Shown here piece after piece: positions 51,012 to 59,485 of a DNA stretch of 64,000 nucleotides. The stretch lies in assembly GCA_003149345.1 (NCBI GenBank), contig QFWI01000009.1, positions 35,688 through 99,687 of the forward strand. Reading direction: 5' to 3'. Source of the stretch: Vampirovibrio chlorellavorus (GTDB lineage: Bacteria > Cyanobacteriota > Vampirovibrionia > Vampirovibrionales > Vampirovibrionaceae). How positions within the stretch are numbered: position 1 is the first letter of the stretch; every line of letters begins with the position of its first letter. The notes under the pieces are model-generated. The model made no database searches, was not told the origin of the DNA, and worked only from the letters and a program-made list of their open reading frames with translations. The position numbers were made by a program, and so were the translations under genes.

Positions 51012-53474
51012 CTAGCCAGAACCTAGCGTACTAAAAGTATCGTCCGTTTTTTGATACACCATGTCCCGCAACTGGGGATGCCGGTTGAGATAGTCCGAAT
51101 CGGCGGCAATGGCGAAAGCCGCTTTGCGGGCTTTTTCCAGCGTGTCCTTGTCCTCAATCAAATCGGCCAGCACAAAATCCGGCAAACCGCTTTGGCGGGT
51201 GCCCAGAAACTCACCCGGCCCCCGCAGCTCCAAATCCCGCTCGGAAATGTAAAAGCCGTCCTCGCTCTCGGTCAAAATGCTCAGGCGGGTCAAGGTGGTC
51301 TCCGTTTTGCTGTCAGACACCAGCACACAGTAGGATTGATGGCAGGATCGCCCCACCCGGCCCCGCAACTGGTGCAACTGGGACAGGCCAAAGCGATCGG
51401 CGTTTTCAATGATCATGACCGTGGCGTTGGGCACATCCACGCCCACTTCCACCACCGTGGTGCTGACCAGAATGTGCAAATCGCCCGTCGCAAAGCGGCT
51501 CATCACGGCGTCTTTTTCATCCGGGCGCATTTTGCCGTGCAGCAAGCCGATGCGTAAATCCTGAAACACCTCCTGCTGCAAGCGTTCCGCCTCGGAGGTG
51601 GCCGCTTTGGCCGACAAAGTCTCCGATTCCTCAATCAGGGGAAACACAATATACGCTTGCCGCCCCTTCAGAATTTCCTGCCGAATGAGCTGGTAGCCCT
51701 GCCCCAATTGCGAATGGGTCAGCAGCGTGGTTTTGATGGGCGTTCGGCCCGGCGGCAATTCATCCAGAATGGACACGTCCAAATCGCCGTGCAAAGTCAT
51801 AGCCAGAGAGCGAGGGATGGGTGTAGCGGTCATGGTCAGCATTTCCGGGTGTTGCCCCTTGCTTTTCAGCAAGGTGCGCTGACGCACCCCGAAGCGATGC
51901 TGCTCATCCACCACCACGATGCCCAGCTTGGCAAACTCCACATCGTCCTGAATCAGGGCGTGGGTGCCCACGGCCACGTGAATCTGCCCGTTCAGCAGGG
52001 CTTGGCGCAACTCCCGCCGTTCCTTGGCGCCCGATTTCCCCACGAATAGACCGGCCCGCAAGCCCAAGGGGGTTAGCCATTCCACGCACTTGCGGTAGTG
52101 CTGCTCGGCCAGAATTTCGGTGGGGGCCATCAAAGCGCCCTGATACCCGTTTTCTACAGCGGCTAACAGAGTGAGAATGGCCACCACGGTTTTCCCGCTG
52201 CCCACATCTCCTTGCAGCATTCGGTACATGGGCTCATCGGAGGCAATATCTTTGGAGATTTCATCCAAGACCCGCTGTTGGGCCCCGGTCAAGGCAAAGG
52301 GCAAGGCCTGCTTGAGTTGCTCGGCGTAGCCACCGGCATGATAGACCAGGTTCAGCCCCTTCACGGTGCGCTTGTACTGCTGCCGAATCAGGGACAGGCG
52401 CAACTGCACGTAGAACAGCTCGTCAAAGACCAAACGTTCTCGAGCCGCTGTGGCCAGCTCCCGGGTTTCCGGGAAGTGAATCTGCCGCAAGGCCGCTTTC
52501 AGGGGCATCAGGCCGTACTGTTGCAATACAGCCTGCGGAACCGGGTCGATGATGCTGTCCAGATAATCCTGTAGGGCCTGATGGATGGCCTTGCGCAGAA
52601 AGCGCAGGTTCAGCCCCTCGGTCAGGGCGTAAATGGGCACCAGTCGACCCGCATGCAGAGAGTCATTCTCCTGCACCCCGGTGGCGTCCTGATAGCTCAA
52701 AATCTCCAGCTGGGGGCGATCCATGGCCGGAATTTTCTTATAGGTGTCCCACTTCACTTTGCCGGACAGCATGACATCGGCCCCCTTGGGGTAGCGATCC
52801 TTCTGCGCTTCCAGCGAGGCCTGACTGAGCTTGCCCAGAAACCAGTTGGCGGCCATCATGCCGGTGTCATCGGTAATGACCAGACTGACAATAGCCAGCC
52901 CGTTCTTGGTTTTATAGGCGTTGACCGAACGGATGGTGCCGATGACGGTGACCTCATCGCCCTGATTGAGATCCAGAATTTTAACCCGGTTGTTGTAGTC
53001 CAGATAGCGCCGGGGAAAGTAATAGAGCAGGTTTTCCACAGTCTGAATGCCCACCAGTCCCAGCAGTTGGGCCAATTTGGGCCCCACCCCTTTCAGGTAC
53101 TTCACCTCCAGCTCGTGGATGGATTTTCCACCCGCCCGGGGGGGCGCCGTGGATAATTTAGGCGCTTTGCGCTGGGCCGCCCCCTGCTGGGACAGGGCGA
53201 TTAAAAACTGCTCCATGCTTTCCAGGGTGCGCATGCGCCCCCCCAGATCCATGAAGGGGTAGTTCTCAAACTTGCGACGCAACACATCCACGGGGTTATC
53301 CGCCCCGCTGCCATCGTCCAGCGTCAGTGGGGGCATTTCCTTCAGGGTCTCATACACAAAGCGAGAAAACGTTTTCTTGCGGCCCTGCACGTCGATGTAG
53401 CGATGATCCTTCTCAATGGACACCGCCTGCCGCAAGTCCTTCAGCTTTAACTGTACTTCTTCCAGGGATAGCAA
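51012..53474 (-). CDS. recG: ATP-dependent DNA helicase RecG
   Basis: An 820-residue helicase that reverses stalled forks and resolves branched DNA. The N-terminal wedge domain carries VEVKYLKGVGPKLAQLLGLV-type sequence (HhH-like). The Walker A GDVGSGKT is near residue 425 and DEQHRFGV near 525. Later motifs TATPIPRS, TTVVEVGVDV and QLRGRVGRS are complete. Start is TTG at 53474 with GAGAGG 11 bases upstream. The N-terminus is about 120 residues longer than E. coli RecG. Confidence 0.95.
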   Translation of the reverse strand: MLSLEEVQLKLKDLRQAVSIEKDHRYIDVQGRKKTFSRFVYETLKEMPPLTLDDGSGADNPVDVLRRKFENYPFMDLGGRMRTLESMEQFLIALSQQGAAQRKAPKLSTAPPRAGGKSIHELEVKYLKGVGPKLAQLLGLVGIQTVENLLYYFPRRYLDYNNRVKILDLNQGDEVTVIGTIRSVNAYKTKNGLAIVSLVITDDTGMMAANWFLGKLSQASLEAQKDRYPKGADVMLSGKVKWDTYKKIPAMDRPQLEILSYQDATGVQENDSLHAGRLVPIYALTEGLNLRFLRKAIHQALQDYLDSIIDPVPQAVLQQYGLMPLKAALRQIHFPETRELATAARERLVFDELFYVQLRLSLIRQQYKRTVKGLNLVYHAGGYAEQLKQALPFALTGAQQRVLDEISKDIASDEPMYRMLQGDVGSGKTVVAILTLLAAVENGYQGALMAPTEILAEQHYRKCVEWLTPLGLRAGLFVGKSGAKERRELRQALLNGQIHVAVGTHALIQDDVEFAKLGIVVVDEQHRFGVRQRTLLKSKGQHPEMLTMTATPIPRSLAMTLHGDLDVSILDELPPGRTPIKTTLLTHSQLGQGYQLIRQEILKGRQAYIVFPLIEESETLSAKAATSEAERLQQEVFQDLRIGLLHGKMRPDEKDAVMSRFATGDLHILVSTTVVEVGVDVPNATVMIIENADRFGLSQLHQLRGRVGRSCHQSYCVLVSDSKTETTLTRLSILTESEDGFYISERDLELRGPGEFLGTRQSGLPDFVLADLIEDKDTLEKARKAAFAIAADSDYLNRHPQLRDMVYQKTDDTFSTLGSG

Positions 53475-53932
53475 AAGGGAGTGACCTCTCTCAAAAACAG
53501 CTTTAGCCGCAACCGGAGTTGGGTCTGCCGGACGCTGGTCAGATAGTGGCTGTCAGCCAGCACCGGCTCCTTCGTATTATAGTACAGACCCTTGGCATCC
53601 CCCAGAGGGCGGGGCGTGCGGCGGTTTTATACAGGCCCCTTTTCAAGAACAGAACCAGTGTGCGATTATTACGTCATCCTTTAACTGATGAACTGGCACA
53701 TTGCCGGATCACGCCACGGTGGAGGTTACAGTCACCCAGGAAAGCCGCACCAGGCTGTCCGCAATCAAAAAACATCACAAGCAAGAGGGATAGAGAGAGA
53801 GACTCCTGTAACAAGCAGAGAACAACTTTTTTCAGGTTCAGCGAGAGGCAAAAAACCGGCAGCCCGCAAGCCAACCTTCTGATTGGCCCCAAATCCGTTT
53901 TAACCGGTTTTAAAGTAAGAGGTAGTCAATTC
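53475..53932. other. 458 bp divergent intergenic region
   Basis: It separates recG (leftward) and the TPR/propeller gene (rightward). A long plus-strand frame runs through it in phase with the downstream gene, but the sequence has no protein-like character before the signal peptide at 53933. It probably holds both promoters. No strong boxes were recognised. Confidence 0.5.
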
Positions 53933-54916
53933 ATGCGCAATCGGTTTCATCCCCGTCATTTACGCTTAATCCTGCTCAGTGGCCTGATGGCGGGCAGCCT
54001 GTGGCTCCAACCCACCGAAACGGCCCAGGCTTCCAACAATTTGGAAGCCATCCAGAATTACAACCAGGGCATTGAGGCCTACAATCAGGGGCGGGTCAAT
54101 GACGCCCTGGGTAAGTTTACCCGAGCCACTCAAATCGATCCGGCCTATGGCGACGCTTACTACAACATGGGCTCTATTTACTACCAGCTCAAACGTTTCC
54201 CGGACGCGGCCGATATGTTCCAGAAGGCCGTGAACCTGGCCCCGGCGGATAGCAACGCCAAATACAACCTGGCCTTGTGCCTGGAAAAGCTGAACCGCAG
54301 CGAAGAGGCCATCAACATCCTCTCTCAAATCCCGGCCAGCGATCCCAAGTACGCCCAGGCACGAGTCAAGCTGAATGAGCTGCGTCCTGAGCTGAAGCCA
54401 CAAAACACCCCAGCCACGGCCACCAAGCCGGCCAGCGCACCGGCCACAGCCAATAAGCCAACGGCCACACCGGCAGCCAGCAAACCAGCCGCCCCCAGTG
54501 CGACTAAACCGGCAGCCGCCGCGTCGACAGCCAGCAAGGCCACGGTCAAAGTCTTCTCCAAGGGATATGAGGGGCCCACCGGGATCACCATCGGGCCGGG
54601 TGGCTTCATGTACGTGGCCAACTACTCCAAAAACATCATCTACCGGGTAGGGGCCAGCGGCGAGAAAACCGTCTTCAGCTCCGGGGAAGGCATTAAAGGC
54701 CCCATCGGCCTAACCTACAACCCCAAAACCAACGAACTGTACGTGGCCAACTACCTGCTGAACAACGTGGCCCGTATTAACGCCAATGGCAAAACCAGTG
54801 TGTTGATTGGCGGGTTGAACAAGCCCTACAACCTGTTTATGGACACCGTGAACAACGCCGTATTCGTGTCCGAGCAAGACCCGGCCAATGTCATCTCCCG
54901 CATCGCGCTGCCATAA
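53933..54916 (+). CDS. secreted TPR protein with C-terminal NHL/SMP-30-like propeller
   Basis: A 327-residue protein. A signal peptide (LRLILLSGLMAGSLWLQ, cleavage near TAQA-SN) is followed by three TPR units (YNQGIEAYNQGRVNDAL, YYNMGSIYYQLKRFPDA, YNLALCLEKLNRSEEA). A Pro/Ala/Lys/Thr linker of about 50 residues follows. The last 120 residues carry repeated GP-TGI--GPGGFMYVAN-type strands (GPTGITIGPGGFMYVANY, GPIGLTYNPKTNELYVANY), like NHL or SMP-30 blades. Only about three blades are seen, so it is not a full propeller alone. AAGAGG precedes the ATG. Confidence 0.85.
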   Translation: MRNRFHPRHLRLILLSGLMAGSLWLQPTETAQASNNLEAIQNYNQGIEAYNQGRVNDALGKFTRATQIDPAYGDAYYNMGSIYYQLKRFPDAADMFQKAVNLAPADSNAKYNLALCLEKLNRSEEAINILSQIPASDPKYAQARVKLNELRPELKPQNTPATATKPASAPATANKPTATPAASKPAAPSATKPAAAASTASKATVKVFSKGYEGPTGITIGPGGFMYVANYSKNIIYRVGASGEKTVFSSGEGIKGPIGLTYNPKTNELYVANYLLNNVARINANGKTSVLIGGLNKPYNLFMDTVNNAVFVSEQDPANVISRIALP

Positions 54917-54938
54917 CCCAGTACAAATATGAACACCC

Positions 54939-54977
54939 GGCCCGGTTCTCCCCAGCGGACAACCGGGCCGCTTTTTT
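54939..54977 (+). terminator. intrinsic terminator after the TPR/propeller gene
   Basis: Stem GGCCCGGTT / AACCGGGCC is followed by GCTTTTTT. It begins 23 bp after the stop codon. Confidence 0.9.
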
Positions 54978-55002
54978 GAGCGTCTCTTGTATTCCCGTGC
55001 AA

Positions 55003-55170
55003 GCAGGAATGACAAAGCTAAGTGATAGGAGTGAGCGTGGCTTTCAAGCAAGACAAGATTACACTGGATTTAAGACGACTACATGGGGAGGTCTGGCGGG
55101 GGAACAGAGTCCAGCGCCATCGCTGTCCCCCCGCCAGTGGGGGTCGAAGGGGGCAAAGCCCCTTTGAAAG
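55003..55170 (-). repeat. dispersed hairpin repeat, family B copy 2
   Basis: Reverse-complement relative of 49031-49197. The hairpin arms are 55093-55102 (CTGGCGGGGG) and 55128-55137; one arm position differs from the other copy and its partner differs to match. The inner hairpin is inverted relative to the flanks. Confidence 0.88.
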
Positions 55171-55223
55171 AGTCATGAAGCATTGATTGCCACCTTCCCA
55201 GCAGCACGGTAGGGGATCATTCC

Positions 55224-55258
55224 AAAAAAATAAAACCGGGAGATATGGCTCTCCCGGT
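55224..55258 (-). terminator. intrinsic terminator of the small gene at 55306-55617
   Basis: ACCGGGAGA / TCTCCCGGT stem (55235-55243 and 55250-55258) is followed on the minus strand by TTTTATTTTTTT. It ends about 50 bp after the stop of the minus-strand gene. Confidence 0.85.
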
Positions 55259-55305
55259 GGTTAGTTGTAAGGCGGTCTCACCCCGGCTAAAGAGCGGGAC
55301 AGCAC

Positions 55306-55617
55306 TTACTCGGTATGACACAGTACCTGTCGCCAGGCACTTTCTTTTCCCCCTTCACGAAATGTGTCGTCATCCCCTCTCTTCACTCCCAATATCACAC
55401 CCATTAACCCGGACACTCCCCAAAGCCACTGGCCGAACCCGAAACGTGCCCCCAAGCCTACCCGTGAGGCATTCATCGAGGAGCGGCCCTCCACAACCCA
55501 GCTTGGTCGGGCTTGCGGGTCAGCGGTCAAGGCTACCATCGCTGGGGAGCCCTTACCAGCAGTCAGCAACGCAACCCCAAAGGGCAGCACCGATATGGCT
55601 TTCAATGCAAATCTCAT
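55306..55617 (-). CDS. small hypothetical protein with N-terminal hydrophobic segment
   Basis: A 103-residue protein: MRFALKAISVLPFGVALLTAG looks like a signal or membrane anchor, and FGQWLWGVSGLMGVILGV is a second hydrophobic stretch. No family is recognised. The strong minus-strand terminator at 55224-55258 supports a real transcript. The ribosome site is unclear (AAGAG directly before the ATG). Confidence 0.55.
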   Translation of the reverse strand: MRFALKAISVLPFGVALLTAGKGSPAMVALTADPQARPSWVVEGRSSMNASRVGLGARFGFGQWLWGVSGLMGVILGVKRGDDDTFREGGKESAWRQVLCHTE

Positions 55618-55835
55618 CTCTTCAACTTTTTCGCAATCGCAAACGCCTGAGCGTTTCGATTAGTACCCACTTGAACTGCCAGCCAGCAAGGCTCAGTTCT
55701 TACTTGTTATGGGGGAGAAAAGCGAGTGAAGTGATCTTGATGCTAGTTTATGAAGTTTTTTTTACAAACGCGGCAAAAGACGCGCTGAACCAGCGTCCGG
55801 GCAACGGATCGCGGCAGGCGTTCAACCCCAGCAGC

Positions 55836-57644
55836 CTACATGCGCTCCGGCGCGGAGACCCCCAGCAAGTCCAGGGCCTGGGCCAGGGTTTTCTGGATGG
55901 CTCGAATCAGCATCAGGCGGGCCTGAGTGAGGGAGGGCTCCGGGGTTAAAATGCGGCACACCCCGTAAAAGGAGTGGAACTGGGCCGAAACATCCTGAGC
56001 GTACTGGGTCACAAAATGCGGGGAGCGAAACCGGGCGGCATCCAGCACCACGTCTTCAAACCCGTCCAGCATTAACAGCAAAGTCTTTAACACCTGCTGG
56101 TCTTTGGGCTGATCCAGACTGTCAAACAGTGGCGCCAGAGTCTGAGGACTGAGGGTTTGCTCAAAGGCCCGTAAGGCTTCTTCCGTCACAAAAGGCTGGG
56201 CCACGTCGCCGGAATCCACATTGACCGGGGAGTCCACGGCGTTGCGCAATATGCTGCAACAGCGGGCATGGGCGTACTGCACATAAAACACGGGGTTTTC
56301 ACTGGTGGCGGAAGCGGCCAGATCCACGTCAAAATCCAGGGAGGTATCGGCGGACTTGGAAACCATCCAGAAGCGGGTGGCATCCACGCCCACTTCATCC
56401 ACCACATCCTGCAAGGTCAGCATTTTACGACGCTTGCCCATGCGGGTGCGCTCGCCATCCACAATCAGGTTGACCAGCTGACCCAGCAGCACTTCAAACT
56501 GTTCCGGGGAGTGGCCCAGCGCCTGAATGGCCCCCCGCATGCGGGGAATGTAACCATGGTGGTCGGCGCCCCAAATATTCAGGATCCGGTTGTAGCGGGG
56601 GTGGCCCTGAGCGTCCTGACGACTGAATTTATCGTGGTGATAGGCGATATCGGGCATTAAATAGGTATAGCTGCCATCGGACTTGCGCAACACCCGGTCT
56701 TTTTCATCCCCAAACTCGGTGGACTTGAACCACAAGGCGTCTTCGGCCTCATAGGTAAAGCCCTTGAGGGACAGGGCATCCAGCGTTTCCGGGATAACAC
56801 CCCGATCGTACAAGTACGCTTTTTCAGAAATCCAGTTGTCAAAGGGCACCCGCATGCGATCCAGCAAGGCCCGCTGATCGCTTAGCAAAAACTCACGGGA
56901 AAACGTTTGAATGGCTTGCAGCACTTCGGCGGCGGGCTCGGCGGGAGAAGCGCCAACGGCGGCCAGCAACTGCTGTTGACGCTGCGCGTCGGCCAAGTAG
57001 GCCTTGGCCACATCCAGCACATACTCGCCGGGGTAGGGCAGGGTTTCCGGCATCTCAACCGGCACCGAAAGCAGACCGTCCGCCTTGAGCAGCTCCACGC
57101 AGCGCCAGTACACCGAGGTGGTGATGTTGCCCATCTGCACGCCAGCGTCGTTGATGTAAAACTCGGCGGTCACATCGGCCCCGCAATGGCGCATCAAACG
57201 AATGATGGCATCGCCCAGGGCGGCCCAGCGGCCATGCCCAATATGCAAAGGCCCGGTGGGGTTGGCGGAAACGTATTCCAGCAATACCCGCTCTTCAGCC
57301 AGCCCGGTATTGCGACCCGGGGCCGGGGAATGAATGATCTCCACCAGGGCTTCGGCCAAAAACTCGGTGGATAGCTTAAAGTTGAGATAGCCGCCCACCA
57401 CGGTCACAGCCATGCGCTCATCGGACAGCACCCCTTGCAGCACTTCGGCGATTTTAGGGGGGGCCATTTTGGTATGGCGGGCCAGAAAGGATACATTCAC
57501 GGCATAGTCGCCATGCTCGGGGTTGCGGGGGCGCTCCAGACGAAATGCGGAAACCATGGCGTCATCCACGGTCAGGCTGTTGAGTTGGGGAGCCGCTTTA
57601 TAAAGCGCTGAGGACAGGTGATTGAGAAGTTTTTGTTTAATCAT
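55836..57644 (-). CDS. argS: arginyl-tRNA synthetase
   Basis: A 602-residue class I synthetase that charges tRNA-Arg. The N-terminal Add1 domain has RPRNPEHGDYAVNVSFLARH. The HIGH motif is GPLHIGHGRW (134-137). A KMSKS-equivalent RMGKRRKM is near residue 400. The DALR anticodon-binding domain ends in RILTPEPSLTQARLMLIRA. The length is normal. It stands alone. Confidence 0.96.
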   Translation of the reverse strand: MIKQKLLNHLSSALYKAAPQLNSLTVDDAMVSAFRLERPRNPEHGDYAVNVSFLARHTKMAPPKIAEVLQGVLSDERMAVTVVGGYLNFKLSTEFLAEALVEIIHSPAPGRNTGLAEERVLLEYVSANPTGPLHIGHGRWAALGDAIIRLMRHCGADVTAEFYINDAGVQMGNITTSVYWRCVELLKADGLLSVPVEMPETLPYPGEYVLDVAKAYLADAQRQQQLLAAVGASPAEPAAEVLQAIQTFSREFLLSDQRALLDRMRVPFDNWISEKAYLYDRGVIPETLDALSLKGFTYEAEDALWFKSTEFGDEKDRVLRKSDGSYTYLMPDIAYHHDKFSRQDAQGHPRYNRILNIWGADHHGYIPRMRGAIQALGHSPEQFEVLLGQLVNLIVDGERTRMGKRRKMLTLQDVVDEVGVDATRFWMVSKSADTSLDFDVDLAASATSENPVFYVQYAHARCCSILRNAVDSPVNVDSGDVAQPFVTEEALRAFEQTLSPQTLAPLFDSLDQPKDQQVLKTLLLMLDGFEDVVLDAARFRSPHFVTQYAQDVSAQFHSFYGVCRILTPEPSLTQARLMLIRAIQKTLAQALDLLGVSAPERM

Positions 57645-57720
57645 AGTCCATCAACTCTAGCAGAAAATCGGCCCGGACAAAAGTTGAGCCTGCCGTGGAG
57701 GCTTCGCGGTTTTTGGCACT

Positions 57721-57744
57721 AAAAAAGGGCCGAAGCCCTTTTTT
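57721..57744 (-). terminator. intrinsic terminator between two minus-strand genes
   Basis: AAAAAAGGGC / GCCCTTTTTT with a CGAA loop, T-runs on both strands. Only the minus-strand gene at 57810-58148 reads into it, though it could stop transcription in both directions. Confidence 0.88.
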
Positions 57745-57809
57745 AATTTCGGAATACACAATTTTTAAGACCCGTCAGCGCTGAATCCATATGTTAAAGG
57801 GGGAAAGCC

Positions 57810-58148
57810 CTACTCGGAAACCTCATCGGCAGCCGGTTTAAACACGACGTCGGTGGCGCTTCCTTCCAGCATCAACACTTCCCCATCGTAATTTGTATTC
57901 ATCTCATCCGAGGACAAAAAAGAGACTTTTAACGCCAGCTCGGCCAGGTGTCTGCCCCCGACCGAAAATTCGGTAATGGTATCCAGGGCAATGGTCCACA
58001 GCTCCTCCGGGCTACCATCCTTCCTGTAGGACTGGATTTGTAACGCATCAACATCCACGGATACCAGCTTTCCCTCATAGTAGCGATTAAATGCGCCCTG
58101 ACGCACGAAGATAAACCTTTTCAGCAAAGGCAGCAGTTTTGGATACAT
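57810..58148 (-). CDS. hypothetical protein
   Basis: A 112-residue protein. After a helix with LPLLKRFIFVRQ, the rest looks beta-rich (FNRYYEGKLVSVDVDALQIQSYR, ELWTIALDTITEFSVGG), possibly a small barrel resembling a nucleic-acid or PilZ-like fold. I cannot assign a family. I chose the ATG at 58148 with GGAGA 7 bases upstream; GTG and ATG starts lie slightly upstream. It stands alone. Confidence 0.6.
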   Translation of the reverse strand: MYPKLLPLLKRFIFVRQGAFNRYYEGKLVSVDVDALQIQSYRKDGSPEELWTIALDTITEFSVGGRHLAELALKVSFLSSDEMNTNYDGEVLMLEGSATDVVFKPAADEVSE

Positions 58149-58592
58149 GTTGGGGGTCTCCATATATCTCACTCTATATAGCTCACGTTTCCATCGTTTC
58201 CCTGTAAAAAATATTAAACGATGTTACCAATTAGGGCAATCGTCCAAAACTCAGCCATAAAAATAAATCTCAGGGATCTACACCCCGTAAACCCATCTAT
58301 AGCGCATTCAATTTGCCGGGTTGGTGAATAAAAAACCGAGCGCAGTCATAATTTCTGGCTACGAAACCCGGTCAGACTACTGTTTAACCATTACCCAACC
58401 GGGCTTCTCCAGTTGGCTACAAAATAACCAAAAAGGCTCTGCAAAAAGACTTGAAAAACAGGGAAAAGCAAGGACTCAAGTCAATTTCCCCTTAAATTTT
58501 AATAATTAAGTTAGTGATAGACGGGACAGGATTATCCCCACTATAATGACGAACATCCAGGGTTAGGTAGTAGGTCAATTAGCAGGTTAATT
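58149..58592. other. 444 bp region before the signalling cluster
   Basis: Mostly AT-rich sequence without a convincing gene. A -10-like TATAAT is at 58542-58547, 46 bp before the regulator at 58593, without a good -35 box. It separates the divergent genes at 57810-58148 and 58593. Confidence 0.5.
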
Positions 58593-59279
58593 ATGATCCA
58601 AACATCCACAAAGGTTGAAAGCTCAGTCATTCGTCTGGTGTTGGTTGAAGATTACAAACTGGTGCGCATCGGTTTACGTTCCGTCCTCAACGAAGATCCT
58701 CGGATTGAGGTGGTGGGAGAGGCCGAAACGGGAGAACAGGGCATTGAAATGATCAAATCACTCAAGCCCGATTTGGTGGTGTTAGATTTGGGCCTGCCCG
58801 GCATGGACGGGATTGAGGTGACCAAGGCCATCAAAAATTTTGACGAAAACATTAAAGTCATCATCCTGACCTCGCACGAGGTGGAGGACGAGGTACTGGC
58901 CGCCCTGTCGGCAGGGGCCAACGCCTATTGCCTGAAGGAGATTACTTCCAACCGGCTGATCGAGGTCGTCAAATCTGTTTTCGAAGGGGCTGCCTGGCTG
59001 GATCCGGCCATCGCTGGCATGGCTCTGGAGATGTTCTCCAGTAGCAATATCCGCCCCAAAGGCAACGGGCAAGCCGCCCGGGCGGACTTGCAACTGACCG
59101 AGCGGGAAAACCAGGTACTCACGCTGCTGGTGGAGGGCAAAAGCAACTCTGAGATTGCCGATTGCCTGTCGGTGAGTGTGCATACCGCCAAAGCCCATGT
59201 GTGCAGTATTTTACAAAAACTCTCCGTACACGATCGGGTGCAGGCCGCGGTGAAAGCCGTGAAAGAAAATCTGGTCTAA
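58593..59279 (+). CDS. NarL/LuxR-family response regulator
   Basis: A 228-residue regulator. The receiver has VLVEDYKLVR, Asp65 in VVLDLGLPG and a Lys in YCLKEIT. The LuxR-type helix-turn-helix has LTERENQVLTLLVEGKSNSEIADCL and VSVHTAKAHV. It binds DNA when phosphorylated. AGG sits about 6-8 bases before the ATG. It begins a plus-strand run ending at 63275; the PAS kinase at 59486 could be its partner. Confidence 0.92.
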   Translation: MIQTSTKVESSVIRLVLVEDYKLVRIGLRSVLNEDPRIEVVGEAETGEQGIEMIKSLKPDLVVLDLGLPGMDGIEVTKAIKNFDENIKVIILTSHEVEDEVLAALSAGANAYCLKEITSNRLIEVVKSVFEGAAWLDPAIAGMALEMFSSSNIRPKGNGQAARADLQLTERENQVLTLLVEGKSNSEIADCLSVSVHTAKAHVCSILQKLSVHDRVQAAVKAVKENLV

Positions 59280-59485
59280 TTGCCACTGAAGTAAGACCAT
59301 ACAGCACCACGCGATCGGCATTGAACGGAACGCCTGAACATCAGAGGCTGATGTTACTGGGCAAATCTGGCCTGGCGTGGTGCTGTTGATGGCCTATTGC
59401 TTTAGAACGCAAGTCTGGATTTATAAAGTCACTGCCTTGGCCCGGTGATGTAAACCGGGCCAGATAAGCTGAATTTGAAGGCCGT

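Noticed and set aside
58321..58509. 62-codon plus-strand frame before the response regulator
   Set aside because: No ribosome site, no family resemblance, and AT-rich noncoding-like sequence.
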